Part shown: piece after piece, positions 38,584 through 52,400 of the stretch
How positions within the stretch are numbered: position 1 is the first letter of the stretch
Layout of the letters: every line of letters starts with the position of its first letter
From: Acanthosepion lycidas
Lineage: Eukaryota > Mollusca > Cephalopoda > Sepiida > Sepiidae
Direction: 5' to 3'
Assembly: GCA_963932145.1 (NCBI GenBank)
Contig: OZ010611.1
Coordinates: 57,669,292 to 57,733,291, forward strand
Length of the DNA stretch: 64,000 nucleotides
Position numbers and translations under genes: made by a program
Notes under the pieces: model-generated
Seen by the model: only the letters and a program-made list of their open reading frames with translations
Database searches by the model: none
What the model was told of the DNA's origin: nothing

Positions 38584-40181
38584 ATGTAGAGGCAAGGCCA
38601 CCCTCTAAATCTGGATTGAAATTATTTTTCATTCTAATTCATAGAAATGGAGTAGCGTGCAATGGTGTCGTCTCATACAACTGTGAGTTAGTAGAAAAAT
38701 TTGTGGGCTCAAAATGGGTGATCAGTGTATTATTCTCTTCTGTTTGTGCCTTGTCTTTAGCTTTTTCTTCTATATTTAACATTATGTAGAGGCAAGGCTC
38801 CCCTCTAAATCTGGATTGAAATTATTTTTCATTCTAATTCATAGAAATGGAGTAGCGTGCAATGGTGTTGTCTCATACAACTGTGAGTTAGTAGAAAAAT
38901 TTGTGGTCACAAAATGGGTGATCAGTGATTATTCAATTCTGTTTGACCCTTGTCTTTAGCTTTTTCTTCTATATTTAACATTATGTAGAGGCAAGGCCCC
39001 CCTCTAAATCTGAATTGAAATTATTTTTCATTCTAATTCATAGAAATGGAGTAGCGTGCAATGGTGTCATCTCATACAACTGTCAGTTAGTAGAAAAATT
39101 TGTGGGCAGAAAATGGGTGATCATTGACTTATTCTCTTCTGTTTGTGCCTTGTCTTTAGCTTTTTCTTCTATATTTAACATTATGTAGAGGCAAGGCCAC
39201 CCTCTAAATCTGGATTGAAATTATTTTTCATTCTAATTCATAGAAATGGAGTAGCGTGCAATGGTGTCGTCTCATACAACTGTGAGTTAGTAGAAAAATT
39301 TGTGGGCACAAAATGGGGGTTCAGTGTATTATTCTCTTCTGTTTGTGCCTTGCCTTTAGCTTTTTCTTCTATATTTAACATTATGTATAGGCAAGGCCCC
39401 CCTCTAAATCTGGATTGAAATTATTTTTCATTCTAATTCATAGAAATGGAGTAGCGTGCAATGGTGTCGTCTCATACAACTGTGAGTTAGTAGAAAAATT
39501 TGTGGGCTCAAAATGGGTGATCAGTGTATTATTCTCTTCTGTTTGTGCCTTGTCTTTAGCTTTTTCTTCTATATTTAACATTATGTAGAGGCAAGGCTCC
39601 CCTCTAAATCTGGATTGAAATTATTTTTCATTCTAATTCATAGAAATGGAGTAGCGTGCAATGGTGTTGTCTCATACAACTGTGAGTTAGTAGAAAAATT
39701 TGTGGTCACAAAATGGGTGATCAGTGATTATTCAATTCTGTTTGACCCTTGTCTTTAGCTTTTTCTTCTATATTTAACATTATGTAGAGGCAAGGCCCCC
39801 CTCTAAATCTGAATTGAAATTATTTTTCATTCTAATTCATAGAAATGGAGTAGCGTGCAATGGTGTCGTCTCATACAACTGTGAGTTAGTAGAAAAATTT
39901 GTGGGCAGAAAATGGGTGATCATTGACTTATTCTCTTCTGTTTGTGCCTTGTCTTTAGCTTTTTCTTCTATATTTAACATTATGTAGAGGCAAGGCCCCC
40001 CTCTAAATCTGGATTGAAATTATTTTTCATTCTAATTCATAGAAATGGAGTAGCGTGCAATGGTGTCGTCTTATACAACTGTGAATTAGTAGAAAAATTT
40101 GTGGGCACAAAATGGGGGTTCAGAGTATTATTCTCTTCTGTTTGTGCCTTGCCTTTAGCTTTTTCTTCTATATTTAACATT
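38584..40181 (+). repeat. Tandem duplication of a 4-monomer (799 bp) block
   Basis: The units are 38,584-39,382 and 39,383-40,181. Each has, in order, a GTGGGCTCAAAATGGG monomer, a GTGTTGTC/GTGGTCAC monomer with the shortened GTGATTATTCAATTCTG stretch, an AATCTGAATTG monomer with GATCATTGAC, and a GGGGGTTC monomer. Differences include GTCATC against GTCGTC, and CAGTG against CAGAG. Confidence 0.85.
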
Positions 40182-42783
40182 ATGTAGAGGCAAGGCCCCC
40201 CTCTAAATCTGGATTGAAATTATTTTTCATTCTAATTCATAGAAATGGAGTAGCGTGCAATGGTGTCGTCTCATACAACTGTGAGTTAGTAGAAAAATTT
40301 GTGGTCAAAAAATGGGTGATCAGTGTCTTATTCTCTTCTGTTTGTGCCTTGTCTTTAGTTTTTTCTTCTATATTTAACATTATGTAGAGGCAAGGCCCCT
40401 CTCTAAATCTGGATTGAAATTATTTTTCATTCTAATTCATAGAAATGGAGTAGCATGCAATGGTGTAGTCTCATCCTACTGTGAGTGAGTAGAAATATTT
40501 GTGGGCAGAAAATGGGTGATCAATGACTTATTCTGTTCAGTTTGAGCCTTGTCTTTACCTTTTTCTTCTATATTAACATTATGTAGAGGCAAGGCCCCCC
40601 CACTAAATCTGGATTGAAATTATTTTTCATTCTAATTCATAGAAATGGAGTAACGTGCAATGGTGTCGTCTCATACAACTGTGATTTAGTAGAAAAATTT
40701 GTGGACACGAAATGGGTGATCAGTGTCTTATTCTCTTCTGTTTGTGCCTTGTCTTTACCTTTTTCTTCTATATTTAACATTATGTAGAGGCAAGGCCCCC
40801 CTCTAAATCTGGATTGAAATTATTTTTCATTCTAATTCATAGAAATGGAGTAGCGGGCAATGGTGTCGTCTCATCCTAATGTGAGTTAGTAGAAATATTT
40901 GTGGGCACAAAATGGTTGATCAATGACTTATTCTGTTCTGTTTGAGCCTTGTCTTTAACTTTTTCTTCTATATTTAACATTATGTAGAGGCAAGGCCCCC
41001 CACTAAATCTGGATTGAAATTATTTTTCATTCTAATTCATAGAAATGGAGTAGCGTGCAATGGTGTCGTCTCATACAACTGTGATTTAGTAGAAAAATTT
41101 GTGGGCACAAAATGGGTGATCAGTGTCATATTCTCTTCTGTTTGTGCCTTGTCTTTACCTTTTTCTTCTATATTTAACATTATGTAGAGGCAAGGCCCCC
41201 CTCTAAATATGGATTGAAATTATTTTTCATTCTAATTCATAGAAATGGAGTAGCGTGCAATGGTGACGTCTCATACAACTGTGAGGTAGTAGAAAAATTT
41301 GTGGGCACGAAATGGGTGATCAGTGTCTCATTCTCTTCTGTTTGAGCCTTGCCTTTAGCTTTTTCTTCTATATTTAACATTATGTAGAGGCAAGGCCCCC
41401 CTCTAAATCTGGATTGAAATTATTTTTCATTCTAATTCATAGAAATGGAGTAGCGTGCAATGGTGTCGTCTCATACAACTGTGAGTTAGTAGAAAAATTT
41501 GTGGGCACAAAATGGGGGTTCAGTGTATTATTGTCTTCTGTTTGTGCCTTGCCTTTAGCGTTTTCTTCTATATTTAACATTATGTAGAGGCAAGGCCCCA
41601 CCTCTAAATCCGGATTGAAATTATTTTTCATTCTAATTCATAGAAATGGAGTAGCGTGCAATGGTGTCGTCTCATACAACTGTGAGTTAGTAGAAAAATT
41701 TGTGGGCACAAAATGGGGGTTCAGTGTATTATTCTCTTCTGTTTGTGCCTTGCCTTTAGCGTTTTCTTCTATATTTAACATTATGTAGAGGCTAGGCCCC
41801 CCTCTAAATCTGGATTGAAATTATTTTTCATTCTAATTCATAGAAATGCAGTAGCGTGCAATGGTGTCGTCTCATACAACTGTGAGTAAGTAGAAAAATT
41901 TGTGGTCACAAAATGGGTGATCAGTGTCTTATTCTCTTCTGTTTGTGCCTTGTCTTTAGCTTTTTCTTCTATATTTAACATTATGTAGAGGCAAGGCCCC
42001 CCTCTAAATCTGGATTGAAATTATTTTTCATTCTAATTCATAGAAATGGAGTAGCGTGCAATGGTGTCGTCTCATCCTACTGTGAGTTAGTAGAAATATT
42101 TGTGGGCACAAAATGGTTGATCAATGACTTATTCTGTTCTGTTTGAACCTTGTCTTTAACTTTTTCTTCTATATTTAACATTATGTAGAGGCAAGGCCCC
42201 TCCACTAAATCTGGATTGAAATTATTTTTCATTCTAATTCTTAGAAATGGAGTAGCGTGCAATGGTGTCGTCTCATACAACTGCGAGTTAGTAGAAAAAT
42301 TTGTGGGCACAAAATGGGTGATCAGTGTCATATTCTCTTCTGTTTGTGCCTTGTCTTTACCTTTTTCTTCTATATTTAACATTATGTAGAGGCAAGGCCT
42401 CCCTCTAAATCTGGATTGAAATTATTTTTCATTCTAATTCATAGAAATGGAGTAGCGTGCAATGGAGTCGTCTCATACAACTGTGAGTTAGTAGAAAAAT
42501 TTGTGGGCACGAAATGGGTGATCATTGACTTATTCTCTTCTGTTTGTGCTTTGTCTTTAGCTGTTTCTTCTATATTTAACATTATGTAGAGGCAAGGCCC
42601 CCCTCTAAATCTGGATTGAAATTATTTTTCATTCTAATTCATAGAAATGGAGTTGCATGCAATGGTGTCGTCTCATACAACTGTGAGTTAGTAGAAAAAT
42701 TTGTGGGCACAAAATGGGTGATCAGTGTCTCATTCTCTTCTGTTTGAGCCTTGTCTTTAGCTTTTTCTTCTATATTTAACATT

Positions 42784-44381
42784 ATGTAGAGGCAAGGCCC
42801 CCTCTAAATCTGGATTGAAATTATTTTTCATTCTAATTCATAGAAATGGAGTAGCGTGCAATGGTGTCGTCTCATACAACTGTGAGTTAGTAGAAAAATT
42901 TGTGGGCACAAAATGGGGGTTCAGTGTATTATTCTCTTCTGTTTGTGCCTTGCCTTTAGCTTTTTCTTCTATATTTAACATTATGTAGAGGCAAGGACCC
43001 CCTCTAAATCTGGATTAAAATTATTTTTCATTCTAATTCATAGAAATGGAGTAGCGTGTAATGGTATCGTCTCATACAACTGTGAGTTAGTAGAAAAATT
43101 TGTGGGCACAAAATGGGTGATCAGTGTCTTATTCTCTTCTGTTTGTGCCTTGTCTTTACTTTTTTCTTCGATATTTAACATTATGTAGAGGCAAGGCCCC
43201 GCTCTAAATCTGGATTGAAATTATTTTTCATTCTAATTCATAGAAATGGAGTAGCGTGCAATGGTGTTGTCTCATACAACTGTGAGTTAGTAGAAAAATT
43301 TGTGGGCACAAAATGTTTGATCAGAGTCTTATTCTCTTCTGTTTTTGCCTTGTCTTTAGCTTTTTCTTCTATATTTAACATTATGTAGAGGCAAGGCCCC
43401 CCTCTAAATCTGGATTGAAATTATTTTTCATTCTAATTCATAGAAATGGAGTAGCGTGCAATGGTGTCGTCTCATACAACTGTGAGTTAGTAGAAAAATT
43501 TGTGGGCACAAAATGGGTGATCAGTGTCATATTCTCTTCTGTTTGTGCCTTGTCTTTAGCTTTTTCTTCTGTATTTAACATTATGTAGAGGCAAGGCCCC
43601 CTCTAAATCTGGATTGAAATTATTTTTCATTCTAATTCATAGAAATGGAGTAGCGTGCAATGGTGTCGTCTCATACAACTGTGAGTTAGTAGAAAAATTT
43701 GTGGGCACAAAATGGGGGTTCAGTGTATTATTCTCTTCTGTTTGTGCCTTGCCTTTAGCTTTTTCTTCTATATTTAACATTATGTAGAGGCAAGGACCCC
43801 CTCTAAATCTGGATTAAAATTATTTTTCATTCTAATTCATAGAAATGGAGTAGCGTGTAATGGTATCGTCTCATACAACTGTGAGTTAGTAGAAAAATTT
43901 GTGGGCACAAAATGGGTGATCAGTGTCTTATTCTCTTCTGTTTGTGCCTTGTCTTTACCTTTTTCTTCGATATTTAACATTATGTAGAGGCAAGGCCCCG
44001 CTCTAAATCTGGATTGAAATTATTTTTCATTCTAATTCATAGAAATGGAGTAGCGTGCAATGGTGTTGTCTCATACAACTGTGAGTTAGTAGAAAAATTT
44101 GTGGGCACAAAATGTTTGATCAGAGTCTTATTCTCTTCTGTTTTTGCCTTGTCTTTAGCTTTTTCTTCTATATTTAACATTATGTAGAGGCAAGGCCCCC
44201 CTCTAAATCTGGATTGAAATTATTTTTCATTCTAATTCATAGAAATGCAGTAGCGTGCAATGGTGTCGTCTCATACAACTGTGAGTTAGTAGAAAAATTT
44301 GTGGGCACAAAATGGGTGATCAGTGTCATATTCTCTTCTGTTTGTGCCTTGTCTTTACCTTTTTCTTCTATATTTAACATT
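42784..44381 (+). repeat. Tandem duplication of a 4-monomer (799 bp) block
   Basis: Units 42,784-43,582 and 43,583-44,381 share, in order, a short C-tract GGGGGTTC monomer, a GGACCCCCTC monomer with GGATTAAAATT, GTGTAATGGTATCG and TTCGATATTTAAC, a GGCCCCGCTC monomer with GTGTTGTC and TGTTTGATCAGAG, and a common-type monomer. The same series recurs near 47,430-48,030 and 51,270-51,860 inside the large 3.8/4.0 kb repeat. Confidence 0.85.
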
Positions 44382-44581
44382 ATGTAGAGGCAAGGCTCCC
44401 CTCTAAATATGGATTGAAATTATTTTTCATTCTAATTCATAGAAATGGAGTAGCGTGCAATGGTGTCGTCTCATACAACTGTGAGTTAGTAGAAAAATTT
44501 GTGGGCACAAAAAGGGTGATCAGTGTCTTATTCTCTTCTGTTTGTGCCTTGTCTTTAGCTTTTTCTTCTATATTTAACATT

Positions 44582-45785
44582 ATGTAGAGGCAAGTCCCAC
44601 CTCTAATTCTGGATTGAAATTATTTTTCATTCTAATTCATAGAAATGGAGTAGCGTGCAATGGTGTCGTCTCATACAACTGTGAGTTAGTAGAAAAATTT
44701 GTGGTCAAAAAATGGGTGATCAGTGTCTTATTCTCTTCTGTTTTTGCCTTGTCTTTAGCTTTTTCTTCTATATTTAACATTATGTAGAGGCAAGGCCCCC
44801 CCTCTAAATCTGGATTGAAAATATTTTTCATTCTAATTCATAGAAATGGAGTAACGTGCAATGGTGTCGTCTCATACAACTGTGATTTAGTAGAAAAATT
44901 TGTGGACACGAAATGGGTGATCAGTGTCTTATTCTCTTCTGTTTGTGCCTTGTCTTTAGCTTTTTCTTCTATATTTAACATTATGTAGAGGCAAGGCCCC
45001 ACCTCTAAATCTGGATTGAAATTATTTTTCATTCTAATTCATAGAAATGGAGTAGCGTGCAATGGTGTTGTCTCATACAACTGTGAGTTAGTAGAAAAAT
45101 TTGTGGGCTCAAAATGGGTGATCAGTGTATTATTCTCTTCTGTTTGACCCTTGTCTTTAGCTTTTTCTTCTATATTTAACATTATGTAGAGGCAAGGCCC
45201 CCCTCTAAATCTGAATTGAAATTATTTTTCATTCTAATTCATAGAAATGGAGTAGCGTGCAATGGTGTCGTCTCATACAACTGTGAGTTAGTAGAAAAAT
45301 TTGTGGTCAAAAAATGGGTGATCAGTGTCTTATTCTCTTCTGTTTTTGCCTTGTCTTTAGCTTTTTCTTCTATATTTAACATTATGTAGAGGCAAGGCCC
45401 CCCCTCTAAATCTGGATTGAAAATATTTTTCATTCTAATTCATAGAAATGGAGTAACGTGCAATGGTGTCGTCTCATACAACTGTGATTTAGTAGAAAAA
45501 TTTGTGGACACGAAATGGGTGATCAGTGTCTTATTCTCTTCTGTTTGTGCCTTGTCTTTAGCTTTTTCTTCTATATTTAACATTATGTAGAGGCAAGGCC
45601 CCACCTCTAAATCTGGATTGAAATTATTTTTCATTCTAATTCATAGAAATGGAGTAGCGTGCAATGGTGTTGTCTCATACAACTGTGAGTTAGTAGAAAA
45701 ATTTGTGGGCTCAAAATGGGTGATCAGTGTATTATTCTCTTCTGTTTGACCCTTGTCTTTAGCTTTTTCTTCTATATTTAACATT
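44582..45785 (+). repeat. Tandem duplication of a 3-monomer (602 bp) block
   Basis: Units 44,582-45,183 and 45,184-45,785 have matching monomers: GTGGTCAAAAAATGGG, then GAAAATATTTTTC with GTAACGTGC, GTGATTTAG and GTGGACACGAAATGG, then GTGTTGTC with GGGCTCAAAATGG and TGACCCTTG. Some of these monomers are 201 bp, giving 602 rather than 600. The first monomer differs at its start (AAGTCCCACCTCTAATTC against AAGGCCCCCCTCTAAATC). Confidence 0.82.
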
Positions 45786-48700
45786 ATGTAGAGGCAAGGC
45801 CCCCCTCTAAATCTGAATTGAAATTATTTTTCATTCTAATTCATAGAAATGGAGTAGCGTGCAATGGTGTCGTCTCATACAACTGTGAGTTAGTAGAAAA
45901 ATTTTTGGGCGGAAAATGGGTGATCATTGACTTAATCTCTTCTGTTTTTGCCTTGTCTTTAGCTTTTTCTTCTATATTTAACATTATGTAGAGGCAAGGC
46001 CCCACCTCTAAATCTGGATTGAAATTATTTTTCATTCTAATTCATAGAAATGGAGTAGCGTGCAATGGTGTTGTCTCATACAACTGTGAGTTAGTAGAAA
46101 AATTTGTAGGCTCAAAATGGGTGATCAGTGTATTATTCTCTTCTGTTTGTGCCTTGTCTTTAGCTTTTTCTTCTATATTTAACATTATGTAGAGGCAAGG
46201 CTCCCCTATAAATCTGGATTGAAATTATTTTTCATTCTAATTCATAGAAATGGAGTAGCGTGCAATGGTGTTGTCTCATACAACTGTGAGTTAGTAGAAA
46301 AATTTGTGGTCACAAAATGGGTGATCAGTGACTTATTCAATTCTGTTTGACCCTTGTCTTTAGCTTTTTCTTCTATATTTAACATTATGTAGAGGCAAGG
46401 ACCCCCTCTAAATCTGAATTGAAATTATTTTTCATTCTAATTCATAGAAATGGAGTAGCGTGCGATGGTGTCGTCTCATACAACTGTGAGTTAGTAGAAA
46501 AATTTGTGGGCAGAAAATGGGTGATCATTGACTTATTCTCTTCTGTTTGTGCCTTGTCTTTAGCTTTTTCTTCTATATTTAACATTATGTAGAGGCAAGG
46601 ACCCACTCTAAATCTGGATTGAAATTATTTTTCATTCTAATTCATAGAAATGGAGTAGCGTGCAATGATGTCGTCTCATACAAATGGAGTAGCATGCAAT
46701 GGTGTCGTCTCATCCTACTGTGAGTGAGTAGAAATATTTGTGGGCACAAAATGGGTGATCAATGACTTATTCTGTTCGGTTTGAGCCTTGTCTTTAGCTT
46801 TTTCTTCTATATTTAACAATATGTAGAGGCAAGGCCCCCCTCTAAATCTGAATTGAAATTATTTTTCATTCTAATTCATAGAAATGGAGTAGCGTGCAAT
46901 GGTGTCGTCTCATACAACTGTGAGTTAGTAGAAAAATTTGTGGGCAGAAAATGGGTGATCATTGACTTATTCTCTTCTGTTTGTGCCTTGTCTTTAGCTT
47001 TTTCTTCTATATTTAACATTATGTAGAGGCAAGGCCTCCCTCTAAATCTGGATTGAAATTATTTTTCATTCTAATTCATAGAAATGGAGTAGCGTGCAAT
47101 GGAGTCGTCTCATACAACTGTGAGTTAGTAGAAAAATTTGTGGGCACGAAATGGGTGATCATTGACTTATTCTCTTCTGTTTGTGCTTTGTCTTTAGCTT
47201 TTTCTTCTATATTTAACATTATGTAGAGGCAAGGCCCCCCTCTAAATCTGGATTGAAATTATTTTTCATTCTAATTCATAGAAATGGAGTTGCATGCAAT
47301 GGTGTCGTCTCATACAACTGTGAGTTAGTAGAAAAATTTGTGGGCACAAAATGGGTGATCAGTGTCTCATTCTCTTCTGTTTGAGCCTTGTCTTTAGCTT
47401 TTTCTTCTGTATTTAACATTATGTAGAGGCAAGGCCCCCTCTAAATCTGGATTGAAATTATTTTTCATTCTAATTCATAGAAATGGAGTAGCGTGCAATG
47501 GTGTCGTCTCATACAACTGTGAGTTAGTAGAAAAATTTGTGGGCACAAAATGGGGGTTCAGTGTATTATTCTCTTCTGTTTGTGCCTTGCCTTTAGCTTT
47601 TTCTTCTATATTTAACATTATGTAGAGGCAAGGACCCCCTCTAAATCTGGATTAAAATTATTTTTCATTCTAATTCATAGAAATGGAGTAGCGTGTAATG
47701 GTATAGTCTCATACAACTGTGAGTTAGTAGAAAAATTTGTGGGCACAAAATGGGTGATCAGTGTCTTATTCTCTTCTGTTTGTGCCTTGTCTTTACCTTT
47801 TTTTTCGATATTTAACATTATGTAGAGGCAAGGCCCCGCTCTAAATCTGGATTGAAATTATTTTTCATTCTAATTCATAGAAATGGAGTAGCGTGCAATG
47901 GTGTCGTCTCATACAACTGTGAGTTAGTAGAAAAATTTGTGGGCACAAAATGTTTGATCAGAGTCTTATTCTCTTCTGTTTTTGCCTTGTCTTTAGCTTT
48001 TTCTTCTATATTTAACATTATGTAGAGGCAAGGCCCCCCTCTAAATCTGGATTGAAATTATTTTTCATTCTAATTCATAGAAATGGAGTAGCGTGCAATG
48101 GTGTCGTCTCATACAACTGTGAGTTAGTAGAAATATTTGTGGGCACAAAATGGTTGATCAATGACTTATTCTGTTCTGTTTGAGCCTTGTCTTTAACTTT
48201 TTCTTCTATATTTAACATTATGTAGAGGCAAGGCCCCCCACTAAATCTGGATTGAAATTATTTTTCATTCTAATTCATAGAAATGGAGTAGCGTGCAATG
48301 GTGTCGTCTCATCCTACTGTGAGTTAGTAGAAATATTTGTGGGCAGAAAATGGGTGATCATTGACTTAATCTCTTCTGTTTGTACCTTGTCTTTAGCTTT
48401 TTCTTCTATATTTAACATTATGTAGAGGCAAGGCCCCACCTCTAAATCTGGATTGAAATTATTTTTCATTCTAATTCATAGAAATGGAGTAGCGTGCAAT
48501 GGTGTTGTCTCATACAACTGTGAGTTAGTAGAAAAATTTATGGGCTCAAAATGGGTGATCAGTGTATTATTCTCTTCTGTTTGACCCTTGTCTTTAGCTT
48601 TTTCTTCTATATTTAACATTATGTAGAGGCAAGGCCCCCCTCTAAATCTGAATTGAAATTATTTTTCATTCTAATTCATAGAAATGGAGTAGCGTGCAAT

Positions 48701-49421
48701 GGTCTCGTCTCATACAACTGTGAGTTAGTAGAAAAATTTGTGGGCACGAAATGGGTGATCATTGACTTATTCTCTTCTGTTTGTGCTTTGTCTTTAGCTT
48801 TTTCTTCTATATTTAACATTATGTAGAGGGAAGGCCCCCCTCTAAATCTGGATTGAAATTATTTTTCATTCTAATTCATAGAAATGGAGTAGCATGCAAT
48901 GGTGTCGTCTCATACAACTGTGAGTTAGTAGAAAAATGTTTGGGCACAAAATGGGTGGTCAGTGTCTTATTCTCTTCTGTTTTTGCCTTGTCTTTAGCTT
49001 TTTCTTCTATATTTAACATTATGTAGAGGCAAGGCCCCCCCTCTAAATCTGGATTGAAATTATTTTTCATTCTAATTCATAGAAATGGAGTAGCGTGCAA
49101 TGGTGTCATCTCATACAACTGTGAGTTAGAAGTAAAATTTGGGGACAGAAAATGGGTGATCAGTGTCTTATTCTCTCCTGTTTGTGCCTTGTCTTTACCT
49201 TTTTCTTCTATATTTAACATTATGTAGAGGCAAGGCCCCCCTCTAAATCTGGATTGAAATTATTTTTCATTCTAATTCATAGAAATGGAGTAGCGTGCAA
49301 TGGTGTCGTCTCATACAACTGTGAGTTAGTAGAAAAATTTGTGGGCACAAAATGGGTGAACAGTGACTTATTCTGTTCTGTTTGAGCCTTGTCTTTAACT
49401 TTTTCTTCTATATTTAACATT
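45585..49421 (+). repeat. Large higher-order repeat, unit 1 (3,837 bp, ~19 monomers)
   Basis: Runs from a GGCCCCACCTC monomer with GTGTTGTC to a GGGTGAACAGTGAC monomer, and is followed directly by a second unit in the same order. It includes the 234 bp monomer described below, which accounts for 34 of the extra 37 bp over 19 x 200. Markers shared with unit 2 include AATTTTTGGGCGG, GTGCGATGG, GGAGTTGCATGC, GGTATAGTCTC and AGAAGTAAAATTTGGGG. It overlaps the tail of the preceding 602 bp duplication. Confidence 0.88.
46587..46820 (+). repeat. 234 bp monomer with an internal 34 bp duplication
   Basis: The segment starting AAATGGAGTAGCGTGC is present twice in a row, at 46,648 and 46,682, so this monomer is 34 bp too long. 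The joint links CATACA of the first copy to AATGG of the second, where the normal sequence has CATAGAAATGG. The two places share CATA and A-rich bases, so a slip at short homology could have made it. The same structure recurs in unit 2 at 50,424-50,657. Confidence 0.9.
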
Positions 49422-52400
49422 ATGTAGAGGCAAGGCCCCACCTCTAAATCTGGATTGAAATTATTTTTCATTCTAATTCATAGAAATGGAGTAGCGTGCA
49501 ATGGTGTTGTCTCATACAACTGTGAGTTAGTAGAAAAATTGGTGGGCTCAAAATGGGTGATCAGTGTATTATTCTCTTCTGTTTGACCCTTGTCTTTAGC
49601 TTTTTCTTCTATATTTAACATTATGTAGAGGCAAGGCCCCCCTCTAAATCTGAATTGAAATTATTTTTCATTCTAATTCATAGAAATGGAGTAGCGTGCA
49701 ATGGTGTCGTCTCATACAACTTTGAGTTAGTAGAAAAATTTTTGGGCGGAAAATGGGTGATCATTGACTTAATCTCTTCTGTTTTTGCCTTGTCTTTAGC
49801 TTTTTCTTCTATATTTAACATTATGTAGAGGCAAGGCCCCACCTCTAAATCTGGATTGAAATTATTTTTCATTCTAATTCATAGAAATGGAGTAGCGTGC
49901 AATGGTGTTGTCTCATACAACTGTGAGTTAGTAGAAAAATTTGTAGGCTCAAAATGGGTGATCAGTGTATTATTCTCTTCTGTTTGTGCCTTGTCTTTAG
50001 CTTTTTCTTCTATATTTAACATTATGTAGAGGCAAGGCTCCCCTATAAATCTGGATTGAAATTATTTTTCATTCTAATTCATAGAAATGGAGTAGCGTGC
50101 AATGGTGTTGTCTCATACAACTGTGAGTTAGTAGAAAAATTTGTGGTCACAAAATGGGTGATCAGTGACTTATTCAATTCTGTTTGACCCTTGTCTTTAG
50201 CTTTTTCTTCTATATTTAACATTATGTAGAGGCAAGGACCCCCTCTAAATCTGAATTGAAATTATTTTTCATTCTAATTCATAGAAATGGAGTAGCGTGC
50301 GATGGTGTCGTCTCATACAACTGTGAGTTAGTAGAAAAATTTGTGGGCAGAAAATGGGTGATCATTGACTTATTCTCTTCTGTTTGTGCCTTGTCTTTAG
50401 CTTTTTCTTCTATATTTAACATTATGTAGAGGCAAGGACCCACTCTAAATCTGGATTGAAATTATTTTTCATTCTAATTCATAGAAATGGAGTAGCGTGC
50501 AATGATGTCGTCTCATACAAATGGAGTAGCATGCAATGGTGTCGTCTCATCCTACTGTGAGTGAGTAGAAATATTTGTGGGCACAAAATGGGTGATCAAT
50601 GACTTATTCTGTTCGGTTTGAGCCTTGTCTTTAGCTTTTTCTTCTATATTTAACAATATGTAGAGGCAAGGCCCCCCTCTAAATCTGAATTGAAATTATT
50701 TTTCATTCTAATTCATAGAAATGGAGTAGCGTGCAATGGTGTCGTCTCATACAACTGTGAGTTAGTAGAAAAATTTGTGGCCAGAAAATGGGTGATCATT
50801 GACTTATTCTCTTCTGTTTGTGCCTTGTCTTTAGCTTTTTCTTCTATATTTAACATTATGTAGAGGCAAGGCCTCCCTCTAAATCTGGATTGAAATTATT
50901 TTTCATTCTAATTCATAGAAATGGAGTAGCGTGCAATGGAGTCGTCTCATACAACTGTGAGTTAGTAGAAAAATTTGTGGGCACGAAATGGGTGATCATT
51001 GACTTATTCTCTTCTGTTTGTGCTTTGTCTTTAGCTTTTTCTTCTATATTTAACATTATGTAGAGGCAAGGCCCCCCTCTAAATCTGGATTGAAATTATT
51101 TTTCATTCTAATTCATAGAAATGGAGTTGCATGCAATGGTGTCGTCTCATACAACTGTGAGTTAGTAGAAAAATTTGTGGGCACAAAATGGGTGATCAGT
51201 GTCTCATTCTCTTCTGTTTGAGCCTTGTCTTTAGCTTTTTCTTCTGTATTTAACATTATGTAGAGGCAAGGCCCCCTCTAAATCTGGATTGAAATTATTT
51301 TTCATTCTAATTCATAGAAATGGAGTAGCGTGCAATGGTGTCGTCTCATACAACTGTGAGTTAGTAGAAAAATTTGTGGGCACAAAATGGGGGTTCAGTG
51401 TATTATTCTCTTCTGTTTGTGCCTTGCCTTTAGCTTTTTCTTCTATATTTAACATTATGTAGAGGCAAGGACCCCCTCTAAATCTGGATTAAAATTATTT
51501 TTCATTCTAATTCATAGAAATGGAGTAGCGTGTAATGGTATAGTCTCATACAACTGTGAGTTAGTAGAAAAATTTGTGGGCACAAAATGGGTGATCAGTG
51601 TCTTATTCTCTTCTGTTTGTGCCTTGTCTTTACCTTTTTTTTCGATATTTAACATTATGTAGAGGCAAGGCCCCGCTCTAAATCTGGATTGAAATTATTT
51701 TTCATTCTAATTCATAGAAATGGAGTAGCGTGCAATGGTGTCGTCTCATACAACTGTGAGTTAGTAGAAAAATTTGTGGGCACAAAATGTTTGATCAGAG
51801 TCTTATTCTCTTCTGTTTTTGCCTTGTCTTTAGCTTTTTCTTCTATATTTAACATTATGTAGAGGCAAGGCCCCCCTCTAAATCTGGATTGAAATTATTT
51901 TTCATTCTAATTCATAGAAATGGAGTAGCGTGCAATGGTGTCGTCTCATACAACTGTGAGTTAGTAGAAATATTTGTGGGCACAAAATGGTTGATCAATG
52001 ACTTATTCTGTTCTGTTTGAGCCTTGTCTTTAACTTTTTCTTCTATATTTAACATTATGTAGAGGCAAGGCCCCCCACTAAATCTGGATTGAAATTATTT
52101 TTCATTCTAATTCATAGAAATGGAGTAGCGTGTAATGGTGTCGTCTCATCCTACTGTGAGTTAGTAGAAATATTTGTGGGCAGAAAATGGGTGATCATTG
52201 ACTTAATCTCTTCTGTTTGTACCTTGTCTTTAGCTTTTTCTTCTATATTTAACATTATGTAGAGGCAAGGCCCCACCTCTAAATCTGGATTGAAATTATT
52301 TTTCATTCTAATTCATAGAAATGGAGTAGCGTGCAATGGTGTTGTCTCATACAACTGTGAGTTAGTAGAAAAATTTATGGGCTCAAAATGGGTGATCAGT

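Larger units (their letters stand above)
30567..45584 (+). repeat. Array zone 4: GGGGGTTC and CATCCTACTG monomer families
   Basis: From about 30.6 kb the monomer set changes. New variants appear and persist to the right: TGGGGGTTCAGTG with TTGCCTTTAGC, CTCATCCTACTGTGAG with AGAAATATTTG, TGGGTGATCATTGAC, GTGGTCAC, and CATACCACTG with GAAAGATTTTG. The zone holds a 2,204 bp higher-order repeat and several 0.6-1.6 kb duplications. Only satellite sequence is present. Confidence 0.8.
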
